DNA of 5,073 nucleotides, taken from CAMNAO01 sp045605145. Lineage in GTDB: Bacteria > Bacillota > Clostridia > Oscillospirales > Oscillospiraceae. The DNA lies in the NCBI GenBank assembly GCA_045605145.1, contig JAZUPH010000019.1, forward strand, positions 1 through 5,073, read 5' to 3'. This document shows, piece by piece, positions 5,033 through 5,073 of the stretch. Made by a program: the position numbers and the translations under genes. Under the pieces are notes generated by a model. It saw only the letters and a list, made by a program, of their open reading frames with translations, was not told the DNA's origin and did no database searches. Position 1 is the first letter of the stretch. Each line of letters opens with the position of its first letter.

Positions 5033-5073
5033 ATGGATATTAAATACAACGCCTTTGTTTCATATCGGCACCA
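5033..5073 (+). CDS. Start of a probable TIR-domain protein (partial, cut by window end)
   Basis: Only 13 complete codons are present: MDIKYNAFVSYRH. The pattern hydrophilic-Y-x-A-F-[IV]-S-Y-R-H is the characteristic first strand and loop of TIR domains in many clostridial proteins (compare YDAFISYRH). The start has GGAGG at 5022-5026, 6 bases upstream, and lies 15 bases after the regulator stop, so co-transcription with the MerR-type gene is likely. Bacterial TIR domains are often NAD-consuming enzymes in defence, or adaptors fused to repeat domains. With so few residues the family call is tentative and nothing can be said of the rest. Confidence 0.55.
   Translation, partial: MDIKYNAFVSYRH

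Noticed and set aside
1..5073. CRISPR array, tRNA, rRNA or insertion sequence
   Set aside because: I saw no regularly spaced repeats, no tRNA- or rRNA-like sequence and no transposase or terminal inverted repeats on either strand.

Overview
The window looks like a gut-type Clostridia chromosome fragment (Bacillota, probably Oscillospirales/Ruminococcaceae-like). I infer this from strong AGGAGG-type ribosome binding sites on nearly every gene, moderately high GC, the protein families present (DUF1576 membrane protein, EFR1-type flavodoxin/ferredoxin, TIR protein) and an intergenic repeat of the ATTGCGAGGAG...GGCAATCC kind. No species call is possible.

Left part (1-1725, + strand): a small, AT-richer four-helix membrane protein of unknown function overlaps the start of a 433-aa polytopic membrane protein that looks like DUF1576. 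The larger protein carries a visible internal duplication. Nothing in this block identifies a substrate.

Middle (1726-2670, + strand): a gene-free stretch of about 270 bases holds an interspersed hairpin repeat, a perfect 9-bp palindrome overlapping a near-consensus promoter (TTGCCA-17-TATAAT), and a leader of about 150 nt with mutually exclusive hairpins and a possible 11-codon leader peptide. It precedes a GNAT acetyltransferase (start 1996), which ends in a clear intrinsic terminator.

Right part (2700-5073): a divergent redox locus. On the - strand an operon runs from an iron-sulfur-flavoprotein-like reductase (CX2CX2CX5C), through an aldo/keto reductase cut to its N-terminal half (all four catalytic-tetrad residues kept), to an EFR1-type protein (flavodoxin domain plus two 4Fe-4S clusters), ending at a 10-bp hairpin terminator. 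On the + strand a MerR-family regulator faces away from it. The shared 110-bp intergenic region has a textbook MerR architecture: the reductase promoter is TTGACC-19-TATAAT, its over-long spacer contains the 15-bp dyad CGGTAGC-A-GCTACCG, and a conventional TTGCCT-17-TATACT promoter drives the regulator. The regulator has a cysteine (C53) at the position corresponding to the sensing cysteine of the AdhR/NmlR aldehyde-electrophile regulators. The locus therefore reads as an electrophile- or redox-inducible detoxification switch. Fifteen bases after the regulator a new gene begins whose first residues (MDIKYNAFVSYRH) look like a TIR domain; it is cut by the window end.
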